In this document: one piece after another, positions 15,146 to 23,224 of the stretch
Numbering within the stretch: position 1 is the stretch's first letter
Layout of the letters: every line of letters begins with the position of its first letter
From: an uncultured Eubacteriales bacterium
GTDB lineage: Bacteria; Bacillota; Clostridia; Oscillospirales; Butyricicoccaceae
Length of the DNA stretch: 31,224 nucleotides
Direction of reading: 5' to 3'
Assembly (NCBI GenBank): GCA_910579575.1
Contig: CAJTUM010000020.1
Span: 1-31,224 of the forward strand
Program-made: the position numbers and the translations under genes
Notes under the pieces: generated by a model
What the model was told of the DNA's origin: nothing
What the model saw: the letters and a program-made list of their open reading frames with translations, nothing else
Database searches by the model: none

Positions 15146-15616
15146 TTATTTGTCTGCCTTGGCGGCCTGACGGAACTTAACCCGCGACTCCTTCAGCTCT
15201 TCCAGAGCCTGGGCCACAGCCTCCTCCGTGCGCTTCATCGCGTCGTCGCAGTAGGCGTTGGCGGCGTTCATCAGCTCCTTGGCCCGCTTTTCGGCGGTGG
15301 CAATCATCTCCGCCCCCCTGCGTCGGGCCTCGTTGGTGATATCATTGTCGCTGACTTTTTGCCGAGCCAGGGCCTCGGCCTGCTGGCGAATGGTTTCGGC
15401 CTCCCGTTTGCCTGCCGCGATCATCTCGCTCCGCTTTTCCACAATTTCTCTGGCCATTTTCAAGTCGGAGGGGATATTAGCCCGAATCTCGTCCAGGATA
15501 TCCAAGGCTTTTTCCCGCTCAATGACGCAGCGGTCCCCAAACAGGGGGACGCCGCCGGCGTCTTGGATCATTTCATACAAGGTGCTTACCAGCTCGTCGA
15601 TTGCGTTTCCTGCCAT
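15146..15616 (-). CDS. Conserved coiled-coil protein next to coaD (Clostridia-type, function unknown)
   Basis: The 156-aa product is soluble, strongly charged and almost wholly alpha-helical, with heptad-like stretches from about residue 35 to 150 (EEKLxEAxxxxAE-style Ala/Glu/Arg content). The opening contains GGVPLFGDRCVIEREKALDILDEIRANIP, a segment I associate from general knowledge with a Clostridia family often labelled ATPase subunit-like or DivIVA-like and commonly found beside coaD. No catalytic motif is visible. The start is ATG 15616 with AGGGGAG 5-6 nt upstream. It is the last gene of the operon, 45 bases after coaD and just before a terminator. A structural or membrane-associated role is possible, but nothing in the sequence proves it. 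Confidence 0.75.
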   Translation of the reverse strand: MAGNAIDELVSTLYEMIQDAGGVPLFGDRCVIEREKALDILDEIRANIPSDLKMAREIVEKRSEMIAAGKREAETIRQQAEALARQKVSDNDITNEARRRGAEMIATAEKRAKELMNAANAYCDDAMKRTEEAVAQALEELKESRVKFRQAAKADK

Positions 15617-15661
15617 GTCGTCTCCCCTATCTTCGTCGTCCTGCCGCTGATGTTCTTGCCT

Positions 15662-16144
15662 CTATCGCTTGCCGTATTTTTTGGCCAGCATTTCCAACAC
15701 GACCGGCGGCGCCTTGTCTCGGACGTCCCGGCCCTCCAAAAAAGCCTGCTTGAGCCCGCTGGAACTCAGGCCCTGCAAATCCGGGTCGGCATACAGAAAC
15801 ATGGTTTCCGCCTGAGGCGCGAACCGCCGGTTAAACAGGGCGATCTGGCATTCATAATCAAAATCTGCGGGCGTCCGCAAGCCCTTGACAATCACCTCCG
15901 CCCCATGTTGGGCAATATACTCATAAGTCATGCCGCCATAAAAATCCGCCTCCGCCCCGGGAATGTCCCGGACGCTCTCCTTCAGCATGAAAAGTCGCTC
16001 TTCTGGGGTGAAAAGGGCCTGTTTCTGGTCGTTGATCATTGCCAACGCTACCGCTCGGCCAAAAATCCGGGCCGCCCGGCGGATGATATCCAGATGCCCA
16101 TAGGTAGGCGGATCAAAGCTGCCGGGGATAATGGCCAGTTTCAT
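15662..16144 (-). CDS. coaD: Phosphopantetheine adenylyltransferase CoaD
   Basis: CoaD transfers AMP from ATP to 4'-phosphopantetheine, the fourth step of coenzyme A synthesis. The 160-aa product has the nucleotidyltransferase signature GSFDPPTYGH (TxGH motif) near the N-terminus, GLRTPADFDYE in the middle and the C-terminal SSSGLKQ in place of ISSTxVR. Length is typical (about 160). The start is ATG 16144 (MKLAIIPGSF), which overlaps the rsmD stop as ATGA and has GGAGGG about 9 nt upstream; a longer frame to 16261 only reads through rsmD. Translational coupling to rsmD is likely. Confidence 0.97.
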   Translation of the reverse strand: MKLAIIPGSFDPPTYGHLDIIRRAARIFGRAVALAMINDQKQALFTPEERLFMLKESVRDIPGAEADFYGGMTYEYIAQHGAEVIVKGLRTPADFDYECQIALFNRRFAPQAETMFLYADPDLQGLSSSGLKQAFLEGRDVRDKAPPVVLEMLAKKYGKR

Positions 16145-16698
16145 GATTGCTCTCCCTCCCGGGCGATGACGGTAATCGCCGTAGCGCCATAAAAAACGTG
16201 TTTTTTGACCCGGTATGGGGCCGGCGGGGGCTGAATTTGGTCCTCCCGGGCGCTTTCGCATACTATTATACCACCTGTTTGCAGGTTGTCAATTTGCCCG
16301 ATCCGGGCCAAGGCTCGGTTCAGCAATTCGCCGCCATAGGGAGGGTCCAATAAAATCAAACCGAACTTGTCCGCAGCCAGCCTGTCCAAGGCGTCGAAAG
16401 CGTCTCCAGCCGTCAGCCGTCCTTTGTCCGCCAAGCCGGAAAGTTCCAGGTTTTTTCGGACGATCTGCTGAGCCCGACGGTCGCTTTCCACAAAAATGCA
16501 GCTCTCTGCGCCTCGGGATAGGCATTCAATCCCCATTTGGCCTGATCCGGCAAACAAATCCAGCACACGACGGCCTGGAATGTCAAACTGGATGATATTG
16601 AAAATCGATTCCTTCACCCGATCGGTGGTGGGGCGGGTGTTTCGCCCCTGGGGCGCTTGCAGCCTGCGGCCTCGAGCGCTGCCGGCGATCACTCTCAC
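16141..16698 (-). CDS. rsmD: 16S rRNA (guanine966-N2)-methyltransferase RsmD
   Basis: RsmD methylates N2 of G966 of 16S rRNA late in small-subunit assembly. The 185-aa product opens with RVIAGSARGRRLQAP and has TRPTTDRVKESIFNI, the SAM loop VLDLFAGSGQMGIE, and the catalytic DPPY motif (LLDPPYGG). The start codon is GTG 16698, which overlaps the uvrC stop as GTGA; the stop overlaps the coaD start as ATGA. The rsmD-coaD pairing is common in Firmicutes. Confidence 0.96.
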   Translation of the reverse strand: MRVIAGSARGRRLQAPQGRNTRPTTDRVKESIFNIIQFDIPGRRVLDLFAGSGQMGIECLSRGAESCIFVESDRRAQQIVRKNLELSGLADKGRLTAGDAFDALDRLAADKFGLILLDPPYGGELLNRALARIGQIDNLQTGGIIVCESAREDQIQPPPAPYRVKKHVFYGATAITVIAREGEQS

Positions 16699-18563
16699 GG
16701 CGTTTCCTCCTCTCGGGCTTTGGCTTCCGGCTGCTCTCCGCAGCTCTCCTGACCGTCGAAATACAACCGAATCTGCCGAGCCACCGTTTTGTTGGTGACG
16801 GCGGCCAGCTGCTCTTCGCTAGCTTGGCGAATTGCCGCCATGGAGCCAAATTTCCGCCGCAACGCCCGAATGCGTTGCTCTCCTACGCCGGGGATATTGG
16901 CCAAAACGCTGCCTTTCACCGATTTGGAGCGCAGGCTTTTTTGATATTCGATGGCAAACCGATGGGTTTCCTCCTGCAAATTACCCACCAAAGCAAAAAC
17001 GGCTGGCAGCGTGCGAATGCCAAATTCCCGGCCTTGGCCGTCCACCAGAGCCCGCGTGCGGTGGCGGTCGTCCTTGACCATGCCGAAGACGGGGATATCC
17101 AAGCCCCGCCCCTCCATCTGTTCCAGCACTGCGTTGACCTGCCCTTGACCGCCGTCAATGAGCATCAGGTCGGGCAGGGGCAAAAAGCTCTGGTCGCCCT
17201 CCGCCGCCCGGTCCAGCCGGCGGCGGAGCGTCTCCGCCATCGAACCATAGTCGTCGCCGCCCTGAGCCTCTTTGATTTTGAATCTTCGGTAGGCGCTGCG
17301 GGCAAAGCGGCCGTCCTTGAGCACCGTCATGGAAGCCACGGCGTCCGCCCCAGCCAAGTTGGAGATATCGTAGGCCTCCACCCGGCTGGGAGGCTGGGGA
17401 AGCCCTAAAATCTGGGCCAACAGCTCCAAGGATTTTGCGGTTTTCTGCTCCCGCTTTTCCAGCAGCTCCAGCTCCTGCCGGGCGTTTTCCAGGGCCAGTT
17501 CCATCTGTTTTCGCTTTTCTCCCCTTTGGGGCTGTTGGAGATAGACCTTGCCCCGGCGCAGCATGGCCAACCATTGAGCCAGCGTCTCCCAGTCCTCCAG
17601 TTCGTGAGAGGTCAGCACGACCCGCGGCGACCGCTGGGTCATGGCGTAATACTGCTTGATAAACCCTTCGATAATATCGCCCGCGTCCTCTTCGGAAGCC
17701 CCGTCGAAAAATTCCTTTTTCTTGTCCAACAGATTTCCGCCGATATAGTTGAGGATCACCACGCAGGCCCGGCTGCCCCGGAAATCGCAGGCAATGACGT
17801 CCAGATCAGAAAGGGCGCCGGAAAAAATCAGCTGGCTTTTGCCCAGCCGCTGAACGGCCCGCATTCTGTCCCGTAAGGCGGCGGCCCGCTCAAAGAGCAT
17901 TTCCTCCGCGGCCTGCTCCATCTCCTTTTCCAAATCGTCTACAAGGCCTTGGTATTTGCCGTCCAGTAGGCTGCACATTTGGCCTATGAGCCGATTGTAT
18001 TCCTGCTGGGAAACCTCGCCCGAGCACACGGCGCAGCAGCGGCCGATATGGGCGTTGAGGCAGGGCCGCCGCTTGCCGATATCCCGCGGGAATTGCAGCG
18101 AGCAATCGGGCAGCTTAAAGGTCTGCAAAGCGGCCTCCAGCGCTTTTTTGGCGCCGCTGCGGCCGGCGTAGGGGCCAAAATACCGGGCGCCGTCTTCCGC
18201 AGGCTTGGATACGATGGAAAACCGGGGATAAGCCTCTTTGCTCAGGCGCAGAAAGGGATACCCTTTATCGTCCTTGAGCAGGATATTGTATTTCGGCTTA
18301 TGCTTTTTAATCAGGGCGCATTCCAGCAGCAGCGCCTCAAATTCCGTGCCGGTGATGATGGTTTCAAATTCGTTGATCTGAGAGACCATTTTCACCGTTT
18401 TGGGCGTGTGGGAAGCCAGGTTGGCAAAATATTGGCTCACCCTGTTTTTCAGCGCCTTGGCCTTGCCGATGTAGATGATGGCGCCCTGGGCGTCCTTCAT
18501 AATATAAACGCCGGGCAGCAGCGGCAGCAGCAGCGCCTTTTCCTTCAGCTCCTCATGGGTCAA
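16695..18563 (-). CDS. uvrC: Excinuclease ABC subunit C (UvrC)
   Basis: UvrC makes both incisions in nucleotide excision repair after UvrAB has located the lesion. The 622-aa product has the N-terminal GIY-YIG nuclease (PGVYIMKDAQGAIIYIGKA), a central UVR helical hairpin (LEKEMEQAAEEMLFERAAALRD), the RNase H-like second nuclease (EAYDISNLAG and LMLIDGGQGQ) and C-terminal helix-hairpin-helix motifs (IPGVGEQRIRALRRKFG). I chose TTG 18563 as the start: GGAGGAG stands 8 nt upstream and the product then begins LTHEELKEKALLLPLLPGVY, close to the normal family start. The ATGs at 18602 and 18731 lie in or beyond a GC-rich hairpin and lack ribosome sites. The gene follows the HPr paralogue by 109 bases and overlaps rsmD. 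Confidence 0.95.
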   Translation of the reverse strand: MTHEELKEKALLLPLLPGVYIMKDAQGAIIYIGKAKALKNRVSQYFANLASHTPKTVKMVSQINEFETIITGTEFEALLLECALIKKHKPKYNILLKDDKGYPFLRLSKEAYPRFSIVSKPAEDGARYFGPYAGRSGAKKALEAALQTFKLPDCSLQFPRDIGKRRPCLNAHIGRCCAVCSGEVSQQEYNRLIGQMCSLLDGKYQGLVDDLEKEMEQAAEEMLFERAAALRDRMRAVQRLGKSQLIFSGALSDLDVIACDFRGSRACVVILNYIGGNLLDKKKEFFDGASEEDAGDIIEGFIKQYYAMTQRSPRVVLTSHELEDWETLAQWLAMLRRGKVYLQQPQRGEKRKQMELALENARQELELLEKREQKTAKSLELLAQILGLPQPPSRVEAYDISNLAGADAVASMTVLKDGRFARSAYRRFKIKEAQGGDDYGSMAETLRRRLDRAAEGDQSFLPLPDLMLIDGGQGQVNAVLEQMEGRGLDIPVFGMVKDDRHRTRALVDGQGREFGIRTLPAVFALVGNLQEETHRFAIEYQKSLRSKSVKGSVLANIPGVGEQRIRALRRKFGSMAAIRQASEEQLAAVTNKTVARQIRLYFDGQESCGEQPEAKAREEETP

Positions 18564-18591
18564 CGGCTCTTCTCCTCCCCAAACGCGGAAA

Positions 18592-18619
18592 CGGCGCCGC
18601 ATGCTTTCACGCGGCGCCG
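18592..18619 (-). promoter_or_regulatory. GC-rich hairpin between the HPr gene and uvrC
   Basis: Perfect nine-base arms CGGCGCCGC (18592-18600) and GCGGCGCCG (18611-18619) flank a 10-nt loop. It lacks a T-run, so it is probably a partial terminator or 3'-stabiliser that would make the HPr message more abundant than uvrC. The arm sequence AAACGGCGCCGC is shared with the murE-mraY hairpin. Confidence 0.45.
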
Positions 18620-18672
18620 CCCGGCGATTCCATTTGTAACGGCGCGCCCGAGCCTGGCCCGGACTTCGCTCT

Positions 18673-18936
18673 TTATTCCCCGAAGTTGGACGCCACCAAC
18701 GTACACAGCGCGTTGACAGCCTCTTCCTCATCAGACCCTTCCGCCGAGATATTGATCACTGTGCCCTTGGTAATGCCCAAGGACAAGACCCCCAACAAGC
18801 TTTTAGCGTTGACCTTGCGGTTCTCTTTTTCCACCATGATGGTGCTGCGGAATTCATTGGCCTTTTGAATAAAGAAGGTGGCCGGCCTGGCATAAAGCCC
18901 CACCTGATTATTGACTGTAACTTCTTTGGAAAACAT
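18673..18936 (-). CDS. HPr/Crh-family protein with Tyr at the phospho-histidine position
   Basis: HPr carries phosphate from enzyme I to sugar permeases through His15; Crh is a Bacillus paralogue that lacks His15 and works only in CcpA-dependent catabolite repression through Ser46. The 87-aa product aligns without gaps: the active-site stretch reads GLYARPAT with Tyr15 (codon TAT, one base from CAT His), and the regulatory site KSLLGVLSLGI keeps Ser46. It therefore cannot act in the standard PTS phosphotransfer, but could be phosphorylated by HPr kinase (inference). The start is ATG 18936 with a weak GGGG-type ribosome site. It has its own promoter and heads the uvrC-rsmD-coaD unit. Confidence 0.88.
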   Translation of the reverse strand: MFSKEVTVNNQVGLYARPATFFIQKANEFRSTIMVEKENRKVNAKSLLGVLSLGITKGTVINISAEGSDEEEAVNALCTLVASNFGE

Positions 18937-18973
18937 CTTAAGCTACCCCGCTTTCTATGCTTCTGTTTCGTAT

Positions 18974-19002
18974 ATTCTACCAAACTTACGCCCTTTGCGC
19001 AA
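18974..19002 (-). promoter_or_regulatory. Sigma-A promoter of the HPr-uvrC-rsmD-coaD unit
   Basis: Minus strand TTGCGC (18997-19002), a 17-bp spacer and TAGAAT (18974-18979). The predicted start leaves a leader of about 30 nt to the HPr ATG. It lies wholly in the 83-base gap behind the DUF554 gene. Confidence 0.75.
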
Positions 19003-19019
19003 GAGTGATTTTCGCGCCG

Positions 19020-19751
19020 TCAGGCCCATAGGCCGGAAAGCAGCGAAAACGCCAGCGGCATAAGGGCCGCCGGAATCAGGTTGGCCACGTTAAACTTCTT
19101 GATATCCCAAAGGCTGAAAGCGATCAGCATCATCACAGCGCTTCCAACCAGAGACATTTGCAAAATCACGGCCTCCGTCAGCCAAGGGCGAATCAAAAAG
19201 GTCAGCAGCGTCAGCCCGCCCTGATACAGGCCCACAGCCAAGGCGCTCAGCGGAACTCCCGCCCCGTAAACGGCGGTAAACAGGATGGCGCTGACGCAGT
19301 CCAGCATTCCTTTGGCGAGCAGCGTCGTAGGGTCGCCCAGCCCGTCCTGAATAGCGCCCACAATGGACATGGCGCCGGCGCAAAACAGCAGCGTGCAGTT
19401 GACGAACCCGGCGCCGATATCCGTCCCCGAATCGTTTTTGCCAACGCGCCGCTTCATCGCCTCCCCGACTTTGTCAAACAACCGGTCCAGCCGCAGCCAT
19501 TCGCCTACTGCGCCGCCGATCACCAGGGACAAGATCAGCAGCAGAATATACTGGCTCTCCAGCCCGCCCTGGCCGTCGCTTTTCAGCACGCCGGTGAGCA
19601 CGCCAGACAGGCCGATGAGAAAAGCGGCGGCGCCCAGCGCCTCGAAAATGGTCTTCTTAAACCGCTCTGGAATCCCTTTTTTCAGCAGCATCCCAACAAA
19701 ACTGCCTGCCAGAATCATAGCCATATCGGCCAGCGTCCCCATCCCCGGCAT
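19020..19751 (-). CDS. DUF554 family membrane protein (YdfK/YqgA-like)
   Basis: The 243-aa product is very hydrophobic, with six to seven predicted membrane segments. Glycine-rich conserved segments include GTLADMAMILAGSFVGMLLKKGIP at the N-terminus and VNCTLLFCAGAMSIVGAIQDGLGDPTTLLAKGMLD in the middle, the part I recognise as typical of DUF554. The family's function is not established; transport has been suggested by its topology only. The start is ATG 19751 with AAGGGG 8 nt upstream; ATG 19742 is an alternative. It has its own promoter and stands alone between mutS2 and the HPr gene. Confidence 0.88.
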   Translation of the reverse strand: MPGMGTLADMAMILAGSFVGMLLKKGIPERFKKTIFEALGAAAFLIGLSGVLTGVLKSDGQGGLESQYILLLILSLVIGGAVGEWLRLDRLFDKVGEAMKRRVGKNDSGTDIGAGFVNCTLLFCAGAMSIVGAIQDGLGDPTTLLAKGMLDCVSAILFTAVYGAGVPLSALAVGLYQGGLTLLTFLIRPWLTEAVILQMSLVGSAVMMLIAFSLWDIKKFNVANLIPAALMPLAFSLLSGLWA

Positions 19752-19792
19752 TCTGCCGCCCCCTTTTCTCTATTTGGAACCACAGCTTCCCT

Positions 19793-19821
19793 ATCATAGC
19801 GCGGAATCGCGGAAAAAACAA
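19793..19821 (-). promoter_or_regulatory. Sigma-A promoter of the DUF554 gene
   Basis: Minus strand TTGTTT (19816-19821), a 17-bp spacer and TATGAT (19793-19798), in the 170-base gap after mutS2. It leaves a leader of about 35 nt. No clear mutS2 terminator was seen in the same gap. Confidence 0.65.
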
Positions 19822-19921
19822 TTAGAACTTTTGCACAAAATTAGCCGGGTCGGGCGGGCAGACGCCGACGGGCATCTCCCGGAATTCACGGGCCCTTGCG
19901 CCCAAAGCCCGGCCGCCTCGG

Positions 19922-22312
19922 CTAAAGGGAGAGGGCGACGATGGTGACGCCGGTTTCCCCTTCGCCATAAGCGCCCAGCCGGAAGGACTGCACATGAGGA
20001 GCTCCTTTGAGCCGAGCGTGAACGGCCTGGCGCAAAGCGCCGGTTCCTTTGCCGTGAATCACCGTCACCGAAGGCATTTTCAGCCGCCAGGCCAGGTCCA
20101 AAAATCGCTCCATTTCCAATATGGCCTCTTCTACCGTCATGCCTCGCAGGTCCACCTCGCTGCCGCCCCGTTCCGGCCGGCTGGGCGCTTGGGTTTTGAC
20201 GGCGCCCTTGGGCTGCTGCTTTTTGGGCGGCGCGGCGGAAATCAGCTGCAGCTCCTCCGGCTTTGCCGTCAGCTTCATAATGCCCGCCGTCAGCTGTACT
20301 GCGCCGCCGGGCTGAGGCGTCTGAGCCACAGTGCAACGCATTCCGTTGGAGACAAGCTCCACCACGTCCCCCTCCTGCAAGGCCCGCGGCAAAGGCGCGG
20401 CCTGCCTCTTGATTTTCTTTTGTATCGCCTTGCGCTCCGCCTCAGAAAGCCGGCCCATCATCACAGCCCGAGCCTCGGAAAGATTGGATTCCGCCGGGTT
20501 TTTCTGCTGTTCCCGGCGAAGGCGGCGCAGCTCCTCCATGGATTCCTCCGCCGCTCGTCGGGCCTGCTGAATAATTTCCTGGGCCTGGTCCCGAGCCTGC
20601 TCGATCAGGCTTTTCCGGTCCTGCTCCACCGCCTGATACGCCTGCTCCGCCCGGCGTTTTTCCTCTTCGGCTTTTTCTCTGTCCCGCCGCGCCTGCTGGA
20701 GCTGACTTTCCATTTGCTGCCGCTTCTCCTCCAGAGCGCGGATCACGTCTTCAAAGGCCAGGCTTTGGCTGTCGATACCCGCTTTCGCCTTTTCAATAAT
20801 ATCCGCGTCCAACCCCAGCCGCTGGGAAATGGCGAAGGCGTTGGATTTGCCCGGAATGCCGAATATCAACTTGTAGGTGGGCTTCAGCGTGGCCACGTCA
20901 AATTCACAGGAGGCGTTTTCCACCCCTTCGGTTTGCAAAGCATAGGTTTTCAGCTCGGCATAGTGGGTGGTGGAGGCCACCAGCGCCCCCTGCTCCCGCA
21001 GGCGCTCGATAATCGCCGTGGCCAAGGCGGCGCCCTCCACTGGGTCTGTGCCGGCGCCCAACTCGTCCATCAGCGTCAGGCTGCCTGGGCCGGCCTCCGA
21101 CAGAATTTCCACAATGGTCTTCATATGAGAGGAAAAGGTGGAAAGAGATTGCTCGATGCTTTGCTCGTCGCCAATATCCGCCAACACGCTGCGGCACACC
21201 TGAATCACGCTGTCCTCTCCGCAGGGAATTTGCAAGCCGCATTGGGCCATCAGCGTCAGCAGACCCAGGGTCTTCAGGCTTACTGTCTTGCCGCCGGTGT
21301 TGGGGCCGGTGATAATCACCGCGTCGGTCTTGCCGCCGATGGTGAAATCGATGGGCACGGCGGTATCCTGGGGCAGCAGCGGATGCCGAGCCCGCTTCAA
21401 CTTGGTAGCCGTCTCCGGCCCAGTCAGCCCCGGACGCAAGGCCTTCATCTCATAAGCCAGCTTGGCTTTGGCAAAGATAAAATCTAATGTACACAAAATC
21501 TCATAATCCTGGCGGATAGCGGGGGCAAAAGCCGCCGCCTCGCCGGAAAATTCCATCAAAATGCGCTCGATTTCGTTTTTTTCCTTGGCCTGAAGCTCCC
21601 GAATGGCGTTGTTCAGCTCCACCGCCTGCATGGGCTCCACAAATACTGTGGCGCCGCTGGAGCTGACGTCATGAACCAAACCGGGCACGCTGCCCTTGAA
21701 TTCCGCTTTCACCGGCACCACATAGCGGCCGTCCCGCACGGTAATCACCGCATCTTGCAGGGCCTTGGCGCTGCCGGCGGAGGTAATCACGCGGTTGAGG
21801 GCTTCCCGTATCCGGGAGGAGGAAACCCGAATATTCCGGCGAATATCCCGCAGGGCGGGGCTGGCATTATCCGCCATCTCCTCCTCCGAAAGAATCGCTT
21901 GCTCAATTTTTTCCTCCAGATATTTATTCCCTGTCAGCCGATGAAAATAGTCCTCCAGCGACGTTTCCACCTGACTGTCCTTTTCCAGATACCCCTTGGC
22001 GGACCGGGCGGACCGCAGCAGAGCGGCGATATCCAGCAGCTCCTTCTGGTTCAAACAGCCGCCGGCGGCGGCTCTGTCCAGCGCAGGCGAAACGTCCCGC
22101 ACGCCAGAAAAAGACGGACTGCCAAAAAGCCCGGCCAGCTTAACGGCGTCTTCCGTCTGCCGCTGCAAACGCTGGCAGGCGATTACGTCCTGCTCCGGCT
22201 CCAGCGCCAAAGCCATTTCCTTGGCCTTGGGGGAAACCGCCTGCCGCGCCAGCAGCTCCAGCACCTTCGGCAGCTCCAGCGTGCGGCAGGATTTTCTTTG
22301 TAATTCTGTCAT
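19922..22312 (-). CDS. mutS2: Endonuclease MutS2
   Basis: MutS2 is a MutS-related ATPase with a C-terminal Smr nuclease. Depending on the species it suppresses recombination or rescues and splits collided ribosomes. The 796-aa product has the MutS core without the mismatch-recognition domain, Walker A GPNTGGKT (336-343), Walker B region LTLMDELGAGTDP, a long Gln/Arg/Glu coiled coil (about 490-610) and the Smr domain (718-796) with DLRG and HGKGTG motifs. The start is ATG 22312 (MTELQRKSCRTLELPKVL), two bases after the recO stop (TGATATG), so the two are translationally coupled; upstream frame only overlaps recO. Length matches Bacillus MutS2 (785 aa). Confidence 0.96.
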   Translation of the reverse strand: MTELQRKSCRTLELPKVLELLARQAVSPKAKEMALALEPEQDVIACQRLQRQTEDAVKLAGLFGSPSFSGVRDVSPALDRAAAGGCLNQKELLDIAALLRSARSAKGYLEKDSQVETSLEDYFHRLTGNKYLEEKIEQAILSEEEMADNASPALRDIRRNIRVSSSRIREALNRVITSAGSAKALQDAVITVRDGRYVVPVKAEFKGSVPGLVHDVSSSGATVFVEPMQAVELNNAIRELQAKEKNEIERILMEFSGEAAAFAPAIRQDYEILCTLDFIFAKAKLAYEMKALRPGLTGPETATKLKRARHPLLPQDTAVPIDFTIGGKTDAVIITGPNTGGKTVSLKTLGLLTLMAQCGLQIPCGEDSVIQVCRSVLADIGDEQSIEQSLSTFSSHMKTIVEILSEAGPGSLTLMDELGAGTDPVEGAALATAIIERLREQGALVASTTHYAELKTYALQTEGVENASCEFDVATLKPTYKLIFGIPGKSNAFAISQRLGLDADIIEKAKAGIDSQSLAFEDVIRALEEKRQQMESQLQQARRDREKAEEEKRRAEQAYQAVEQDRKSLIEQARDQAQEIIQQARRAAEESMEELRRLRREQQKNPAESNLSEARAVMMGRLSEAERKAIQKKIKRQAAPLPRALQEGDVVELVSNGMRCTVAQTPQPGGAVQLTAGIMKLTAKPEELQLISAAPPKKQQPKGAVKTQAPSRPERGGSEVDLRGMTVEEAILEMERFLDLAWRLKMPSVTVIHGKGTGALRQAVHARLKGAPHVQSFRLGAYGEGETGVTIVALSL

Positions 22313-22313
22313 A

Positions 22314-23069
22314 TCAGCAATAACCTCCCTGTGGAAGGGAATGATAAAAATCCAACGTATGAAAGCCCCGCTCCAGCCTGGCCAAGCAATAGGCCTCGGC
22401 AAAGCGAGACAGCAGCGCCAAATCCTCCTCCGGGATGCGGAAGGAGAACAGCTTTTTCAAATCGCATCGAAGGGCGTAGCGGGCCGCCTGCAAAGAAGCC
22501 TTGCTCAAAGGCAGACTGACCCCCCGAAACGCGGCCCGGCAGGGGGCGCAGTGCAGCCGCCCTTCCAGCAAGCTGACCTGAGGCTGCTCCGGTTCGGCGC
22601 CGCAGGCGGCGCAGCGGCGCAAATCCGGCTCGTAACCGGAGATCGCCAAAAAACGCAGCTCGAAGGCCGCCTTGATGAGAGCGGGCGGCGCCACATGATT
22701 GGCCAAGGCGTACAGGCTGTTCAGCGCCAGCCGCAGCGCCCCTGGCGAGGGGGTCCCTTCCTCTCCCTCGGCGCCCAGCAGCTCGCACAAATAGGAGGCC
22801 AGGGACAGGGCGTCCAAATCCTCCGCCAATCGGAAAAATTGTTCCAGCACTTGGGCGTCCTGCACGGTCATGCGCCCCCCTTTTTCATAAAGGGAAAATT
22901 GGCAATAGGCAAAAAGCTGCCCAGCCCCGCCAAATTTGCTGCTGCGCCGCCGCACGCCCGGGGCGTTGGCGGTGATAAGGCCGTAATCCTCGGTCAACGC
23001 CGTCAGCAGGCGGTCGCCGTCCCGCCAATCCACTGTGCGGATCACCAGGCCCTTTGTGGTCAGATGCAT
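22314..23069 (-). CDS. recO: DNA repair protein RecO
   Basis: RecO, with RecR and RecF, loads RecA onto SSB-coated single-stranded DNA in gap repair. The 251-aa product has the N-terminal OB fold (MHLTTKGLVIRT, then the LLTALTEDYGLITANAPGVRR strand) and a helical domain with a four-cysteine zinc site (C153, C156, C174, C177). No ribosome site precedes ATG 23069: the last 20 leader bases are pyrimidine-rich. A hairpin formed with the end of yqzL lies 11-43 nt upstream, so expression may rely on coupling to yqzL. The gene is 29 bases after yqzL and one base before mutS2. Confidence 0.95.
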   Translation of the reverse strand: MHLTTKGLVIRTVDWRDGDRLLTALTEDYGLITANAPGVRRRSSKFGGAGQLFAYCQFSLYEKGGRMTVQDAQVLEQFFRLAEDLDALSLASYLCELLGAEGEEGTPSPGALRLALNSLYALANHVAPPALIKAAFELRFLAISGYEPDLRRCAACGAEPEQPQVSLLEGRLHCAPCRAAFRGVSLPLSKASLQAARYALRCDLKKLFSFRIPEEDLALLSRFAEAYCLARLERGFHTLDFYHSLPQGGYC

Positions 23070-23080
23070 GGTCTATGTAA

Positions 23081-23112
23081 GCGAAGAGCGCCGGGCGCTC
23101 AGGGCTCTTCGC
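23081..23112 (-). promoter_or_regulatory. Alternative hairpins in the yqzL-recO junction
   Basis: A perfect nine-base stem GCGAAGAGC/GCTCTTCGC (23081-23089 with 23104-23112) has the yqzL stop codon in its loop. A competing inner stem GAGCGC/GCGCTC (23086-23091 with 23095-23100, three-base loop) shares bases with it, so the two cannot both form fully. The outer stem ends 11 bases before the recO ATG. Confidence 0.45.
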
Positions 23113-23224
23113 ACTCCTTTTCTATGGCGTATACCAGATAAGCCTCCGGCAGGCCGGTTTGGCAAAAAAGCTGCCAGGCCGCCGAAGCCGCGCCCTGGGT
23201 TTCTTTGGGTTCCGGCTCTTTCAT
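23099..23224 (-). CDS. yqzL: YqzL-like small protein
   Basis: A 41-aa frame begins at ATG 23224 with a near-perfect AGGAGG 8 nt upstream and ends with TGA at 23099-23101. The product contains AWQLFCQTGLPEAYLVYAIE, which matches the YqzL family pattern of Trp-x-x-Phe followed by TG and a YLxY segment. In Bacillus and many Clostridia yqzL lies between era and recO, exactly as expected here. Its function is unknown. It is short enough to be missed by gene finders; the ribosome site, position and motif together support it. Confidence 0.85.
   Translation of the reverse strand: MKEPEPKETQGAASAAWQLFCQTGLPEAYLVYAIEKECEEP

Noticed and set aside
14574..15170. 198-aa plus-strand frame across the mraZ leader and AT-rich spacer
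   Set aside because: It covers the dcw promoter, the MraZ boxes and a terminator, and has no family resemblance or ribosome site.
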